Positions 1-8,751 are shown, numbered from the stretch's first letter. The stretch: DNA of 53,132 nucleotides from Acidobacteriaceae bacterium (GCA_019244055.1 JAFATG010000340.1:1-53132), one strand, 5' to 3'. Program-made: numbers and translations. Notes: a model not told the origin generated them from the sequence alone.

Positions 1-1051
1 TCGAATTGATCGGTGTTCTGTGCCGGGGATGTAGTTTTGTGAACCACGCAGGTAAGAGGTGATCCCATCCGGCGGTCATAGGTAATCTCGTCAACCCTGT
101 GAAAATGAGGCTTGCCGCCGCGATCCCCCGCGACAGGATCAACAGAATAGCCAACGGCGCGACGAGCGCGCCTATTCCCTGTGTGCCGAAAGCTAGCCGG
201 AACGTCTGCGGAATCGGTGCGATCAAATTGATGGGCTCGTTCGGGGTGAACGCCACAACTGTACTCGTTCCCAGGATGAACATCAGGGCGATAAGAGGTG
301 CAGAGATTATGACCGATCGTCCGATGGTTAGTGCGGCGCCTCGGCATTCCCCGGCCATAATCGCCACATATTCGAAGCCGCTTAATGCGCCGACAGTCAT
401 CTGGCCAAACACCGCCAAGCTGAACCCGTTCGGACTTGGAGTCTGCCACGGTACTGGCGTATACGCGATACTGCGTCCCATGAGCTTTGGCCAAAGGGGT
501 AATAGCAGAAGAATGCCATACGCGACCAAAATGCAACCGCTTCCAATGTTGTGCAGCCATTTGCCCGCTCCCAACCCATACACAGCGACTATCGCGATTC
601 CCGCTATAACGCCCCCTACGATCATCGCGGTCCCCAGCCGGTTTCCGGCAGCCATTCAGCCCCTCGGCCGATCAGATACGAGATGTCGGTAGGCACCATG
701 AACAAGATCGTAGGAACGCATATCACGGCATACACCCAGAGGTTCCATCCCGTTAAGAATCCCAGGAAGTCGCCGAATCCCTGTTTGGCCCACTCATATA
801 AGCCGCCCTCTATTGGCAGCGCACGATTCAGATAGATCACCACCGCCGCTAGCGGCACGTAATACAGAAGTATCGCGCCGATCCAAAATGCGGCGTGTGC
901 TCGCCCGAGTTTCGCTGCAACGCCCACCCAGGCTGATCCGACCACACATAGGACCTGGGCCAGCACGAGGTCGCGCAGACCCAGTTGTCTTTGGCAGTTC
1001 GTGCCTGCTCAATACCGCGCCCGGTACTTCGCTGTCTGCCGCAGTGGCCAA
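1..1051 (-). pseudogene. APC-family amino-acid permease, frameshifted, 3' end outside window
   Basis: The minus strand encodes a multi-pass membrane protein of the amino acid-polyamine-organocation (APC) superfamily, expected to be an inner-membrane permease. The coding signal runs through three frame segments: about 1051-1000 (residues ATAADSEVPG), about 995-640 (RQLGLRDLVLAQV to AEWLPETG) and about 640-1 (GTAMIVGGVIAG onwards, ending in HPRHRTPI at the window edge). The outer segments share one frame and the middle one is shifted, so two opposite single-base indels explain it, one near 985-1010 and one near 626-645. Each segment looks like good transmembrane sequence, with the GxGxWxGVAAKLG and GGLYEW regions typical of APC proteins. 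The only start in the first segment is a TTG at 1051 without a clear ribosome site. This is either a decaying gene or two base-call errors. The substrate is unknown. Confidence 0.75.
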
Positions 1052-1154
1052 GATCTGTCAATGATGACAAAGTTTATCTGATGCTGGGTTTCCTCAACGG
1101 CTCGCGGCCTCATTTTGGGCCTGCAAATGCACGTGACGGATTGGCGCAAGGGCA

Positions 1155-1412
1155 ATGGCTAATTACGACGAGACAAATGCTCTAGATCCAATGGTGAGTC
1201 CTGCCGGATCTGTAAGGAATCCCAGGGAAAAAGTTACCGTCCTCTCCTCCAGTGAAAACGTAATTGAGTGCGACCGGTATGAAGATCTAGCCCGCTCAAG
1301 CGGTCGCGCGCTCGGCTCTTTCGCGCGCCTTGTTCGTGACAAGCCGGCACTCTCGATGATTGCCGCCGCTGCCGGTGGACTTCTCACTGGCTTTGCTCTC
1401 CGGCGGCTTTAA
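1155..1412 (+). CDS. Small single-span membrane protein, YqjD/DUF883-like
   Basis: An 85-residue protein with a polar N-terminal half and a C-terminal hydrophobic, glycine/alanine-rich segment (about residues 66-82, SMIAAAAGGLLTGFAL) ending in RRL. This is the shape of DUF883/YqjD-type inner-membrane proteins, which are tail-anchored and in E. coli associate with ribosomes in stationary phase. The start ATG is preceded by a weak AAGGG. It is followed after 18 bases by the holin-X-like gene and then by a DUF3618-like gene, a trio that commonly occurs together in soil bacteria. Assignment is by architecture and neighbours rather than by a diagnostic motif. Confidence 0.6.
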   Translation: MANYDETNALDPMVSPAGSVRNPREKVTVLSSSENVIECDRYEDLARSSGRALGSFARLVRDKPALSMIAAAAGGLLTGFALRRL

Positions 1413-1430
1413 CCCGGGATTGGAGGAACT

Positions 1431-1823
1431 ATGGCGAATACCGAAAACGACCGATCCTTTGGCCTGATTCTGCAGGACGTGATGAAGGACGTGACTGATC
1501 TCGTTCGGTCTGAGGTCAGGCTCGCCAAGACCGAACTTAAACAGGAGGCGCTAGAGTTTGGCCGGGCCGCTTCCATCGTGACCGTGGGTGGTCTTTTGGC
1601 ACTCTGCGCTCTTGGCCTCATCTTTACCACCGCTATTTTGGCGCTCTGCTTGGTTTTGCCTGCGTGGGCCGCGGCGCTGATCGTCTCTGCGTTTGCTGTG
1701 ATAGTCGCTGGACTGTTTCTCAGTATTGGAATGGTTCGGATTCGCGCGCTCAAACTTAGGCCCGAGAAGACAGTTCAATCTTTACAGGAAGGGGCAGAAT
1801 GGCTGAGGACACAAACCAGATAG
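1431..1823 (+). CDS. Phage holin-X-like membrane protein (PF07332 type)
   Basis: A 130-residue protein. Residues 1-45 form an amphipathic region with the signature VTDLVRSEVRLAKTEL, followed by two hydrophobic hairpin segments (about 48-75 and 78-105) and a short basic tail. This is the organisation of the chromosomal putative actinobacterial holin-X family, which despite the name has no shown lytic role and is usually a stress-associated small membrane protein. The GGAGGAACT just upstream of the ATG at 1431 is a good ribosome-binding site. The 3' end overlaps the next gene by 25 bases, so the two are likely translated together. No phage genes lie nearby, which argues against a true holin. 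Confidence 0.8.
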   Translation: MANTENDRSFGLILQDVMKDVTDLVRSEVRLAKTELKQEALEFGRAASIVTVGGLLALCALGLIFTTAILALCLVLPAWAAALIVSAFAVIVAGLFLSIGMVRIRALKLRPEKTVQSLQEGAEWLRTQTR

Positions 1824-1996
1824 CCTATGAGATTGCTCTCGAAAGAGAGCGTCTCGGGCGGCACGTCTCAGAGTTGGAGGACAAGTTTCAGGAAGCTACG
1901 AACTGGCGCACCTATGTCCGGCGAAATCCACTCACCATGGTGTTGTCGGTCTTTTCCGTCGGGTTCATTCTGGCATTCGCATTCGTCAGGAAATAG
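1799..1996 (+). CDS. DUF3618-like small membrane protein
   Basis: A 65-residue protein with an N-terminal charged helix (residues 1-35, containing IALERERLGRHVSELEDKF) and one C-terminal transmembrane segment (about residues 46-62). The E-x-E-R-x-x-L-x-x-x-V-x-x-L pattern followed by a short linker and a single membrane span is the layout of the DUF3618 family. The ATG is preceded by GGAAGGGGCAGA, a strong ribosome site inside the end of the holin-X-like gene. Function unknown; by its neighbours it belongs to a small envelope-stress or membrane-organisation module. It converges on the PLP enzyme, overlapping its 3' end by 11 bases. Confidence 0.7.
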   Translation: MAEDTNQIAYEIALERERLGRHVSELEDKFQEATNWRTYVRRNPLTMVLSVFSVGFILAFAFVRK

Positions 1997-3134
1997 CCGC
2001 ATAGTCGCGAATCAAGGTGAGCGGGTTCTCGTGCCCCCGAGCGCGAACGCGGGCGCTTCCGCGAATCATCCCGCCCTCAACAATCAGCGCCTCGTCGAAG
2101 TTGTTTACGGTCGGGCATACATGTCGCGGTACCAGATACAAACGCTCACCAATGTTCGGTGCCGGGGCGCCTGGCGTGACTTCGAGTGGCAGGTGCTCTT
2201 CGCTCGGCTTCAGCGGCTGGAGGTCTGGTCGCCCCATGACTACACACGTTGGAACTCCTGCATCCGCTGACACGCTCTTATGGCCCGCATCGCATGTGAC
2301 GCGTGCCGCCATCGGATGGCTGATCACTGTGGTGAGTACGGTCACGGCGGCACGATAGCCGAAGCCGCGCAGTTGCTCCAGGCTCGTGGTGTCGTTGTAC
2401 ACCACCGTTCCGGGGGAAATTCGATGTAAGAAGCTGGCCTTCGCAAAGCCGGGGTACGAATAACCGTAGGGAGCTGCGGGCGTTCCCGATGTAATCACCT
2501 CATTGACCGAAATATTGGCCGCCGCGAGCGCCTGAACAATTGCAAGCAGCCGGTCGTAACCGCGGTGTGCTTGGGCTTCGCGTTCTGCTGGTGGTACCCC
2601 CGACATATGCCCGTCGTAGTAATGTAGGCCGCGAAAATCTGCGTTGATGGTTCGTGCCAGTTCCAAAACTTGGTCGGCGCGTTCCTGATTGATTCCGGTA
2701 CGGTCCATCCCCGGGTTCACGTCGACAAAAACACCCAGCCCGGTCCGGCTCCAAAACTGTGCTTGTTCCGCCGCTTCGACCAGCACTGAAATCCGAGTTC
2801 GTGGAAACTCACTGGCAATTTCTAGAGTGCGCTCGGCATTTGCGCCGGTCATCGCGAATGCCACTAGCACGTCGTCCGCCCCTGATTCGCAGGCGGTTAG
2901 AAGCTCCAGAGTTGTCGAGCACTTGAACGCCCGGATTCCGTAGGTCATCATCCGCTGCAGTACCGCCGGAATCTTCGCTGTCTTGATGTGCGGCCGCCAC
3001 CGACCGGCATCGCCTCCTAGCATCCGGAGCGTAGCTTCAACGTTGGAATCCACATAGTCGATATGAACCAGCAGGGCAGGGGTCAAAATTCGGTTCGTAT
3101 CGGGCAGCTCGTATCCGTCCAGCGGAAGATCCAT
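1986..3134 (-). CDS. D-threonine aldolase / D-serine dehydratase-like PLP enzyme
   Basis: A 382-residue fold-type III PLP enzyme with an alanine-racemase-like N-terminal barrel and a D-serine-dehydratase-like C-terminal domain. The PLP lysine is in RPHIKTAK near residues 47-54. The C-terminal domain carries the metal-binding H-x-C pair in PRHVCPTVNNFDE (about residues 336-348), the hallmark of the D-threonine aldolase/DSD1 family, which uses a divalent metal. Expected reaction: cleavage of D-3-hydroxy amino acids to glycine and an aldehyde, or D-serine dehydration; the two cannot be separated from sequence alone. Cytosolic, no signal peptide. The ATG at 3134 is preceded by GGAGAA at 9 bases. 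Confidence 0.85.
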   Translation of the reverse strand: MDLPLDGYELPDTNRILTPALLVHIDYVDSNVEATLRMLGGDAGRWRPHIKTAKIPAVLQRMMTYGIRAFKCSTTLELLTACESGADDVLVAFAMTGANAERTLEIASEFPRTRISVLVEAAEQAQFWSRTGLGVFVDVNPGMDRTGINQERADQVLELARTINADFRGLHYYDGHMSGVPPAEREAQAHRGYDRLLAIVQALAAANISVNEVITSGTPAAPYGYSYPGFAKASFLHRISPGTVVYNDTTSLEQLRGFGYRAAVTVLTTVISHPMAARVTCDAGHKSVSADAGVPTCVVMGRPDLQPLKPSEEHLPLEVTPGAPAPNIGERLYLVPRHVCPTVNNFDEALIVEGGMIRGSARVRARGHENPLTLIRDYAAIS

Positions 3135-3240
3135 GCGAGTATTCTCCCACCGTGGGCGACTGGAGTATTTGAGCTCGAATCGAGCAATTTAAAACGAAAA
3201 GATTGTTATTCCGAGAAAGTATCGGTATCTGTAGTACGGC

Positions 3241-3591
3241 AATATCCCTCGTCTTCTGGCCACATTCGCTCTGGTCTGTGCGTTGCTCCGGGAAGACCTC
3301 GCTCCTCTGCCGTGGAGTGAAGGCGTGATGCTGCAATGCATAATCGCGTTGCTCGCGTATCTGGGAATCGGGTTGCTGATGCGCTATGTAGACCAGCACC
3401 GCAGAACTACCTTGCTCCAAGCGGGCCAGCTCGTAAAAGAAGTCGAGCACCGGGAGACTGTCGAGCAACAGCTTAGGGGATTAGTCGAGGGAACACCTGC
3501 CGCTATTCTCACCCTAGATTCGGCCGGAAACGCGTTGCTCGCAAATGAGGCCGCTCACGAGTTGCTGGGCTTTGAAAACATGGCCAAGTAA
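3241..3591 (+). pseudogene. Remnant of PAS-domain sensor kinase (N-terminal part)
   Basis: The open segment has no credible start. In-frame sequence upstream of the TTG at 3283 already looks like a membrane span (IPRLLATFALVCALL), a stop lies at 3232-3234, and a second hydrophobic stretch (ALLAYLGIGLLMRYV) follows. After a coiled linker with VKEVEHRETVEQQLR comes the start of a PAS domain (LVEGTPAAILTLDSAGNALLAN, EAAHELLGFE). The frame then ends at a TAA (3589-3591) only about 40 residues into the PAS domain. This is the front of a membrane-bound sensor histidine kinase that has lost its C-terminal part, and probably its own 5' end. Confidence 0.65.
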
Positions 3592-3710
3592 ACGTGCGAT
3601 TCCACAACTCCGGGCCCCCCATCGGAAATCCGGAGATGTTGTTCAAACCGTTACAAGCAGCGATTCGCGAAGCCGTAGAAGGTCAGCAACTGTCTCATCC
3701 GACTCCTCGA
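3588..3710 (+). pseudogene. Remnant of histidine-kinase ATPase domain
   Basis: In a different frame from the PAS remnant, and starting exactly where that frame ends, the sequence reads VNVRFHNSGPPIGNPEMLFKPL. This matches the N-x-GPPI-x5-LF-x-PF strand and helix that carry the G1 box of HATPase_c domains. The rest of the ATPase domain (GLGL box, G2 box) is absent. The simplest reading is a deletion that removed the HisKA domain and most of the ATPase domain and left this piece joined out of frame. The identification rests on about 20 residues. Confidence 0.5.
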
Positions 3711-3717
3711 GCGTTTA

Positions 3718-3936
3718 TTGAGCCGGGCGAGCGGCGCAAAACCTCTGACACCGCGCGAAGCCCAGGTTCTTCGATCCGTTGTGGAGGGGCATAGCAATAA
3801 AGAGATCGCGGGCGAATCAGGCTGTTCGGCATCGGCGGTGAAGGGTATCCTCCAGCAGCTATTTCGGAAGAGCGGAACAGGCACGCGAGGCCAATTGGTG
3901 CGTGTTGTGTCAGAGCAATACCGGGATCAGATCTGA
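3718..3936 (+). pseudogene. LuxR-type HTH remnant of a response regulator
   Basis: A 72-residue open frame from TTG at 3718 holding a complete LuxR/GerE helix-turn-helix: LTPREAQVLRSVVEGHSNKEIA, then a recognition helix containing SASAVKGILQQLF, then KSGTGTRGQLVR. The frame is open upstream only to a TAG about 45 bases before, and no receiver (CheY-like) domain is present. No ribosome site precedes the TTG. It lies directly after the kinase debris, so the whole 3241-3936 stretch looks like a collapsed two-component system. A short DNA-binding peptide could still be made, but I favour a pseudogene. Confidence 0.6.
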
Positions 3937-4000
3937 AGTTCCTTAAAATTCTTGCGTGCAGATCATACCTTCGCCGAGTCAATAGGACGAGGAGGGAAAA

Positions 4001-4486
4001 ATGACAGACGCACAACTCTATGGAGGAATTGCCGCTATGGGCGCCGTGGCCGGCATGCGATCGATGTCGGCGCCGGCCATGCTCGGCAAAGTGGCAAAAG
4101 CGGGCTTGCTACCCGCGAAGAATTCGCGCTTTAATTTTCTAAATAGTCCTAAGATCGCCTATCCGCTCCTGGCGGTAGCAGCCGGCGAGCTCGTTCTCGA
4201 TAAACTCCCGTTTACGCCTCCCCGCACGAAGCTGCCTTCCCTTCTTGGTCGCGCTATCACCGGTGGCTTCACCGGAGCGGCGATTGGTGCTTCGAAAAAG
4301 CGCTCTGCCGTTATCGGAGCCCTAATCGGAGCGGGAGCCGCTGTGGGTGCCTCGTACGCTGCGTACCATCTGCGCCGAAAGGCCTCCCAAAAATTGCCCG
4401 GGACTGTTGTAGGACTGCTCGAAGATGCCGTCGCGGCCGGCGCCGGCATGGTTGTTCTTTCAAAACTTCGGACCGCTAAAGCGTAG
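4001..4486 (+). CDS. DUF4126-family membrane protein
   Basis: A 161-residue integral membrane protein. The N-terminal AGMRSMSAPA (about residues 17-26) and the following PKIAYPLLAVAAGELVLDKLP are characteristic of DUF4126 proteins, and the rest is three to four alanine/glycine-rich membrane helices (ITGGFTGAAIGA, ALIGAGAAVGA, LEDAVAAGAGMVVLS). No enzymatic motif is visible and the family has no established function. The ATG is preceded by AGGAGG seven bases upstream, so the start is secure. It stands alone between the decayed signalling genes and the M16 peptidase. Confidence 0.8.
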   Translation: MTDAQLYGGIAAMGAVAGMRSMSAPAMLGKVAKAGLLPAKNSRFNFLNSPKIAYPLLAVAAGELVLDKLPFTPPRTKLPSLLGRAITGGFTGAAIGASKKRSAVIGALIGAGAAVGASYAAYHLRRKASQKLPGTVVGLLEDAVAAGAGMVVLSKLRTAKA

Positions 4487-4556
4487 AACTCTTTTTTCTT
4501 CGTGCGCGCTGCTGCAGTTCGCTATTTGGGCGTGCCGTAAGCTGAAAGTGTTCTAC

Positions 4557-7226
4557 ATGCCGTTTTCGTCTTTTGCCGCTCGAGCATTTATCCTTGCAGC
4601 GTTCGCCGTACCGCTCTTTGCTCAAAATCAGAACACCGCGCCCGAAGTCACGCGCGCCACTCTCGACGATGGTCTACAAGTAGTCATCGTTCGCGATCCT
4701 CTGGCGCCGGTCGTCACGCTTGAAACCAACTATCTGGTTGGCGCCGATGAAACTCCCGCGGGATTTCCCGGCATGGCGCACGCCCAGGAACACATGGCCT
4801 TTCGAGGCTGTACCGGGCTGACTGCTGATCAGATCGCCGCCATATATGCCCAACTCGGCGGCTACATGAATGCTGAAACCCAGCAGCACATTACCCAATA
4901 CTTCGTCACCGTTCCCGCTCAGGATCTCGACGTGGCCCTCCGGGTCGACGCCGCCTGCATGAGCGATGTCGACGATTCCCAGCAAGAATGGGCTCAGGAG
5001 CGAGGCGCCATCGAACAGGAAGTCGCGCGTGACCTCTCGGCCCCCACCTACAAAGCCATCACTCGCCTCAACAAGGATCTTTTCGCTGGCAGCCCTTATG
5101 CGGAGGATGCGCTCGGTACCAAGCCTTCTTTCGACAAGACCACCGGCGCGATGCTGAAAGAGTTCTACCGGAAGTGGTATGCGCCGAATAACGCCATTCT
5201 CATCGTGACCGGAGACGTGGACGCGCAGGCGACCCTCGCCAAGATCAAGCAGTATTACGGTTCCATTCCCAGGCGCGAAATTCCAGCCCGCCCTGCAATT
5301 GACTTGAAGCCGGTCACTCCCGAGTCGTTCACTATTGAGAGCAACTTGCCATACACGATGGCGGTCCTGGCATTCCGCTTTCCCGGTACCGACGACCCGG
5401 ATTACGCAGCCGCCAGCGTGCTCGGTGACGTTCTCGCCAGCCAGCGTGCGGATCTGTACGCTCTGGTGCCGCAAGGCAAAGCGCTTGCCGCCGCGTTCGG
5501 AGTTCTCGAAACTTATCGAAAAGCCAGCGCTGCGCTTGCCTACGGCGCACTTCCCTCAGCAACAGATCCTGCGTCGCTCATCTCTCAGATCAAGGCCATC
5601 CTGGCCCATTACGCGGCCAATGGCGTTCCGGCAGATCTCGTGGAAGCGGCAAAAAAGGCCGAGGTCGCCTCCGCCGAGTTCAACAAGAATTCTATTTCCA
5701 ACCTCGCGTCGATCTGGTCCTCTGCTCTCGCCGTGGAAGGCCGCAACTCGCCGAATGACGACATCGCCGCTATTCAGCGCGTCACGCTGACTGATGTCAA
5801 TCGCGTCGCTAAGAAGTACCTCGTCGAGCAAAACTGCATCACCGCCGTCTTGAAACCCGCGCCTTCAGGCGAGGCCATCGCTTCCAAGGGATTCGGCGGT
5901 TCCGAAAAGACGACCTCCACTCCCACAAAGCCTGCCGCTCTTCCCGACTGGGCCGAAGTCGCCGTTAAATCTTTGCGCGTGCCCCAGCAAACTCTGCATC
6001 CGGTGGATCTGAGATTGTCGAACGGCATTCGTCTTATCGTGCAACCTGAAAAGGCGAGCCCCACCGTCACCGTCATCGGCTCGATCAAGACCCAAACCGA
6101 ATTGGAAACGCCACCGGGGCAGGAGGGTGTTTCGGACATTCTGGAGGAGCTGTTTTCTTACGGAACCCAGAGCCTCGACCGGCTGGCATTTCAAAAGGCG
6201 CTGGACGACATCGCCGCCTTCGAGTCCGCCGGCCCGAATTTCAGTCTCAAAGTCCTCAAGGGGGACTTCGCGAGGGGCGTCGAGTTGCTCGCCGATAATG
6301 AGCTTCACCCCGCTCTGCCTTCGGATGCTTTCAAAATCGTGCAAAAGCAAGCGGCTGAGTTTGTTGAAGGCGAAATGCACAGCCCCGGATATCGTACGGA
6401 GCGCGCGCTCGTCAAAGCGTTGCTCCCGCCTCACGATCCGCTGCAGCGCGAAAATACTCCGAAAAGCATCGGCTCCGTCAACTATGCCGATATACAATCC
6501 TTCTACCGGAAGGCCTTCCGGCCTGATCTTGCCACCATCGCCGTCATCGGCGACATAACGCCTGAGGAAGCGCGTTCTGTAATCGAGAAGTATTTCGGCG
6601 CCTGGCAAGCCTCAGGCCCCAAACCTGACGTTGTGCTACCTCCCGTTCCGGAGAACAATCCTAGTGCCGTAAATGTGCCCGATCCCAGCCGCATACAGGA
6701 CTCCGTTGAACTCGTCCAGCAGATCGCGATGAATCGCTTCAGCCCGGATTACTACGCTCTCGAAGTCGGAAATCACGTGCTCGGCGGAGGTTTCTATGCC
6801 ACCCGCCTCTATCGCGACCTGCGCCAGAAAGCCGGCTATGTCTATAACATCGACGATTCGCTCGAAGCTGGTGAAACGCGCGCTACGTATTCCATTACTT
6901 ATGGCTGCGACCCGCAAAATGTCTCAAAGGCGCGCGCCATGGTCGAGCAGGAATTGATCGACATGCAGAAGAACAACGTCACTCCCAGTGAGCTCCAGCA
7001 GGCCAAAGCGCTTCTTTTGCGTCAGATTCCTCTGGCCGAATCCAGCGAAGATGCGGTTGCGGGCGGATTCGTTAGCAGGGCACGCATTGGATTGCCGTTG
7101 GATGAACCAATCAAAGCTGGAGAAACGTACTTCAATATGACCGCTGACCAGGTTCGGGCCGCTTTCGCCAAACATATTAGCGTCGCCGATTTTGTTCAAA
7201 TTGTCCGCGGGCCTGCGCCGCAGTAG
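4557..7226 (+). CDS. Secreted two-domain M16 zinc metallopeptidase
   Basis: The ATG at 4557 gives an 889-residue protein with a signal peptide (residues 1-22, hydrophobic core AFILAAFAVPLFA). The open frame reaches further upstream into the DUF4126 gene, but that extension lacks signal-peptide character. The inverted zinc motif HxxEH is HAQEH at residues 75-79, and the third ligand is the Glu of AIEQEVARD near 155, giving an active first M16 domain. A second M16-like half follows from about residue 480 (LRLSNGIRLIVQPE) without HxxEH, as expected for the non-catalytic partner half. Such proteins act in the periplasm or outer membrane on peptides. It is followed by a 49-residue ORF and an amidase, probably in one operon. 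Confidence 0.9.
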   Translation: MPFSSFAARAFILAAFAVPLFAQNQNTAPEVTRATLDDGLQVVIVRDPLAPVVTLETNYLVGADETPAGFPGMAHAQEHMAFRGCTGLTADQIAAIYAQLGGYMNAETQQHITQYFVTVPAQDLDVALRVDAACMSDVDDSQQEWAQERGAIEQEVARDLSAPTYKAITRLNKDLFAGSPYAEDALGTKPSFDKTTGAMLKEFYRKWYAPNNAILIVTGDVDAQATLAKIKQYYGSIPRREIPARPAIDLKPVTPESFTIESNLPYTMAVLAFRFPGTDDPDYAAASVLGDVLASQRADLYALVPQGKALAAAFGVLETYRKASAALAYGALPSATDPASLISQIKAILAHYAANGVPADLVEAAKKAEVASAEFNKNSISNLASIWSSALAVEGRNSPNDDIAAIQRVTLTDVNRVAKKYLVEQNCITAVLKPAPSGEAIASKGFGGSEKTTSTPTKPAALPDWAEVAVKSLRVPQQTLHPVDLRLSNGIRLIVQPEKASPTVTVIGSIKTQTELETPPGQEGVSDILEELFSYGTQSLDRLAFQKALDDIAAFESAGPNFSLKVLKGDFARGVELLADNELHPALPSDAFKIVQKQAAEFVEGEMHSPGYRTERALVKALLPPHDPLQRENTPKSIGSVNYADIQSFYRKAFRPDLATIAVIGDITPEEARSVIEKYFGAWQASGPKPDVVLPPVPENNPSAVNVPDPSRIQDSVELVQQIAMNRFSPDYYALEVGNHVLGGGFYATRLYRDLRQKAGYVYNIDDSLEAGETRATYSITYGCDPQNVSKARAMVEQELIDMQKNNVTPSELQQAKALLLRQIPLAESSEDAVAGGFVSRARIGLPLDEPIKAGETYFNMTADQVRAAFAKHISVADFVQIVRGPAPQ

Positions 7227-7234
7227 GCGAGTAA

Positions 7235-7384
7235 ATGATCTCTCAGGAAGACGCCAACCGGGAGAATCAGAAAATCATCGACGCTCTCCGCAAGGAGTTC
7301 GAGCTGCTCACTAAACGGCTGGACCACGAAGTGGAACCTGCGCTCACCTTCATGCTCTCGCCGTCAATCGAAGCGGAGAGCTAG
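7235..7384 (+). CDS. 49-residue ORF translationally coupled to the amidase
   Basis: ATG at 7235, eight bases after the M16 stop, encodes a 49-residue acidic, mostly helical peptide (MISQEDANRE at the N-terminus, LDHEVEPALTFML near the C-terminus). Its TAG stop (7382-7384) shares its last base with the GTG start of the amidase (TAGTG), a classic arrangement for translational coupling. Small partners encoded just before amidases are known (AtzG with AtzE, GatC with GatA), but I see no clear similarity to either, and this one is shorter. I do not recognise the family. The tight coupling and the helical composition support a real gene. Confidence 0.6.
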   Translation: MISQEDANRENQKIIDALRKEFELLTKRLDHEVEPALTFMLSPSIEAES

Positions 7385-8751
7385 TGACTGTCCGCGAGAT
7401 CGGCGCGCTCTTACGAACGCGCAAAACGTCTTGTGTAGAGTTCCTGCAGCAAACATTTCGAGAAATAAAGACTCGCGATTCATTCAATTCCTTCATCACG
7501 CTTACCCCTGATCTGGCCCTAGCTGAAGCCGCTGCACGCGACCGCGAACTGGCCGAAGGAATGGATCGCGGCCCGTTCCACGGCATTCCCATTGCTGTGA
7601 AAGATATTTTTTACACTGTGGGCGTTGCGACCACCGCTGGGTCACTCGTTTTTGGCGATTTCATCCCCGACCACGACGCCACGGTTGTTTCGCGTCTGCG
7701 TACGGCCGGCGCGATCAGCATTGGCAAAACCAATCTTCACGAACTGGCGTACGGTATCACGTCGAAGAATCCGCACTACGGCTTCGTCTTGAACCCTGTC
7801 GATCCCACCCGCATCCCAGGCGGATCGAGTGGCGGATCAGCTAGCGCGGTCGCAGCCGGCTTTGTCCCCATGGCTCTCGGAAGCGACACTGGTGGATCCA
7901 TACGTATCCCCGCGTCTTATTGCGGCATTACAGGCCTTAAACCCACTTATGGGCGGGTGAGCCGTTATGGTGTTCTGCCGCTCGCTTTCAGTCTCGACCA
8001 CATTGGCCCGCTTGGCTCCGGTGTCGAGGATTGTGCCCTCGCCATGAACGCCATTGCCGGTCCCGATCCACTCGACGCCAGTTGCTCGCAGGCTGCAGTT
8101 CCCGATTTCAATCTTCCGCCTCGAACGGATCTGAAAGATGTGAGAGTTGGTCTTCCCCGAAACTTCTTCTTCAATCGTGTGGATGAGCAGGTCTCCGCTG
8201 CCGTTCACAACAGCCTGTCAATGATGCAAACGCTCGGAGCTTTCATTCATGAGATGGAGATACCAGATCTGAATGCTGTTAACACCGCTGCGCGCGTCGT
8301 TCAACTCGCCGAAGTGGCCGCGCTTTATGCTGGCCGCCATGATGCCGCTCTATTCGGAAGCGACGTGTGGGATCTAATTCAGCAGGGCAAGCTTATTGCC
8401 GGTTACGAATACGTCAATGCCCAGCGCCTCCGCACCTTATTTTGCGAGGAATTTAACAAGCTCTGGCGAGTGATTGATGTCCTGGCCGCTCCCACAACTC
8501 CCGTCGCTGCTCCAGGTCTTCACGAAACGGAAGTTCAGATCGGAGACGAATGGGAGAACACGCGGATGGCTTCTACCCGCCTCGTTCGAGCGGTGAATTA
8601 CCTTGGAATTCCGGCTCTTTCCATGCCCTGCGGAAAAACGACTTCAGGTCTCCCTATCGGGCTTCAACTAATAAGCTCCCCGTTTAGCGAGGCGAAACTC
8701 CTTCAGATCGCCCGCACGTTGGAGCCGCTTCTAGGGTCGCTCAATCGGTAA
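7384..8751 (+). CDS. Amidase-signature hydrolase (GatA/AtzE-like)
   Basis: A 455-residue amidase-signature enzyme starting at GTG 7384. The Ser-cisSer-Lys triad is intact: Lys73 in IAVKDIF, cis-Ser148 in the [11 protein letters not shown] loop and Ser172 in [12 protein letters not shown]. The spacing (75 and 24 residues) equals that of GatA. The family hydrolyses amide bonds with Ser172 as nucleophile; the substrate cannot be told. No gatB or gatC is present, so a free-standing amidase is more likely than the Glu-tRNA amidotransferase subunit. It is coupled to the preceding 49-residue ORF and its last 21 bases overlap the convergent rhodanese gene. Confidence 0.9.
   Translation: MTVREIGALLRTRKTSCVEFLQQTFREIKTRDSFNSFITLTPDLALAEAAARDRELAEGMDRGPFHGIPIAVKDIFYTVGVATTAGSLVFGDFIPDHDATVVSRLRTAGAISIGKTNLHELAYGITSKNPHYGFVLNPVDPTRIPGGSSGGSASAVAAGFVPMALGSDTGGSIRIPASYCGITGLKPTYGRVSRYGVLPLAFSLDHIGPLGSGVEDCALAMNAIAGPDPLDASCSQAAVPDFNLPPRTDLKDVRVGLPRNFFFNRVDEQVSAAVHNSLSMMQTLGAFIHEMEIPDLNAVNTAARVVQLAEVAALYAGRHDAALFGSDVWDLIQQGKLIAGYEYVNAQRLRTLFCEEFNKLWRVIDVLAAPTTPVAAPGLHETEVQIGDEWENTRMASTRLVRAVNYLGIPALSMPCGKTTSGLPIGLQLISSPFSEAKLLQIARTLEPLLGSLNR

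Noticed and set aside
99-692. Long open frame on the plus strand
   Set aside because: It is antisense to the APC permease segments, and its residues are rich in Pro, Arg and Ser in a way typical of shadow frames.
1431-1823. Holin-X-like gene as evidence of a prophage
   Set aside because: No integrase, capsid, tail, lysis or attachment-site features in the window; the family is common on chromosomes outside phages.
4674-5474. 266-codon open frame opposite the M16 peptidase gene
   Set aside because: It mirrors the M16 coding strand codon by codon, has no ribosome site, and has no recognisable domain.
5865-6608. 247-codon open frame opposite the M16 peptidase
   Set aside because: Shadow of the GC-rich coding strand; no motif or start signal.
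7384-8751. Amidase as the GatA subunit of Glu-tRNA amidotransferase
   Set aside because: gatB and gatC are absent; the 49-residue upstream ORF does not resemble GatC. A stand-alone amidase is more likely.
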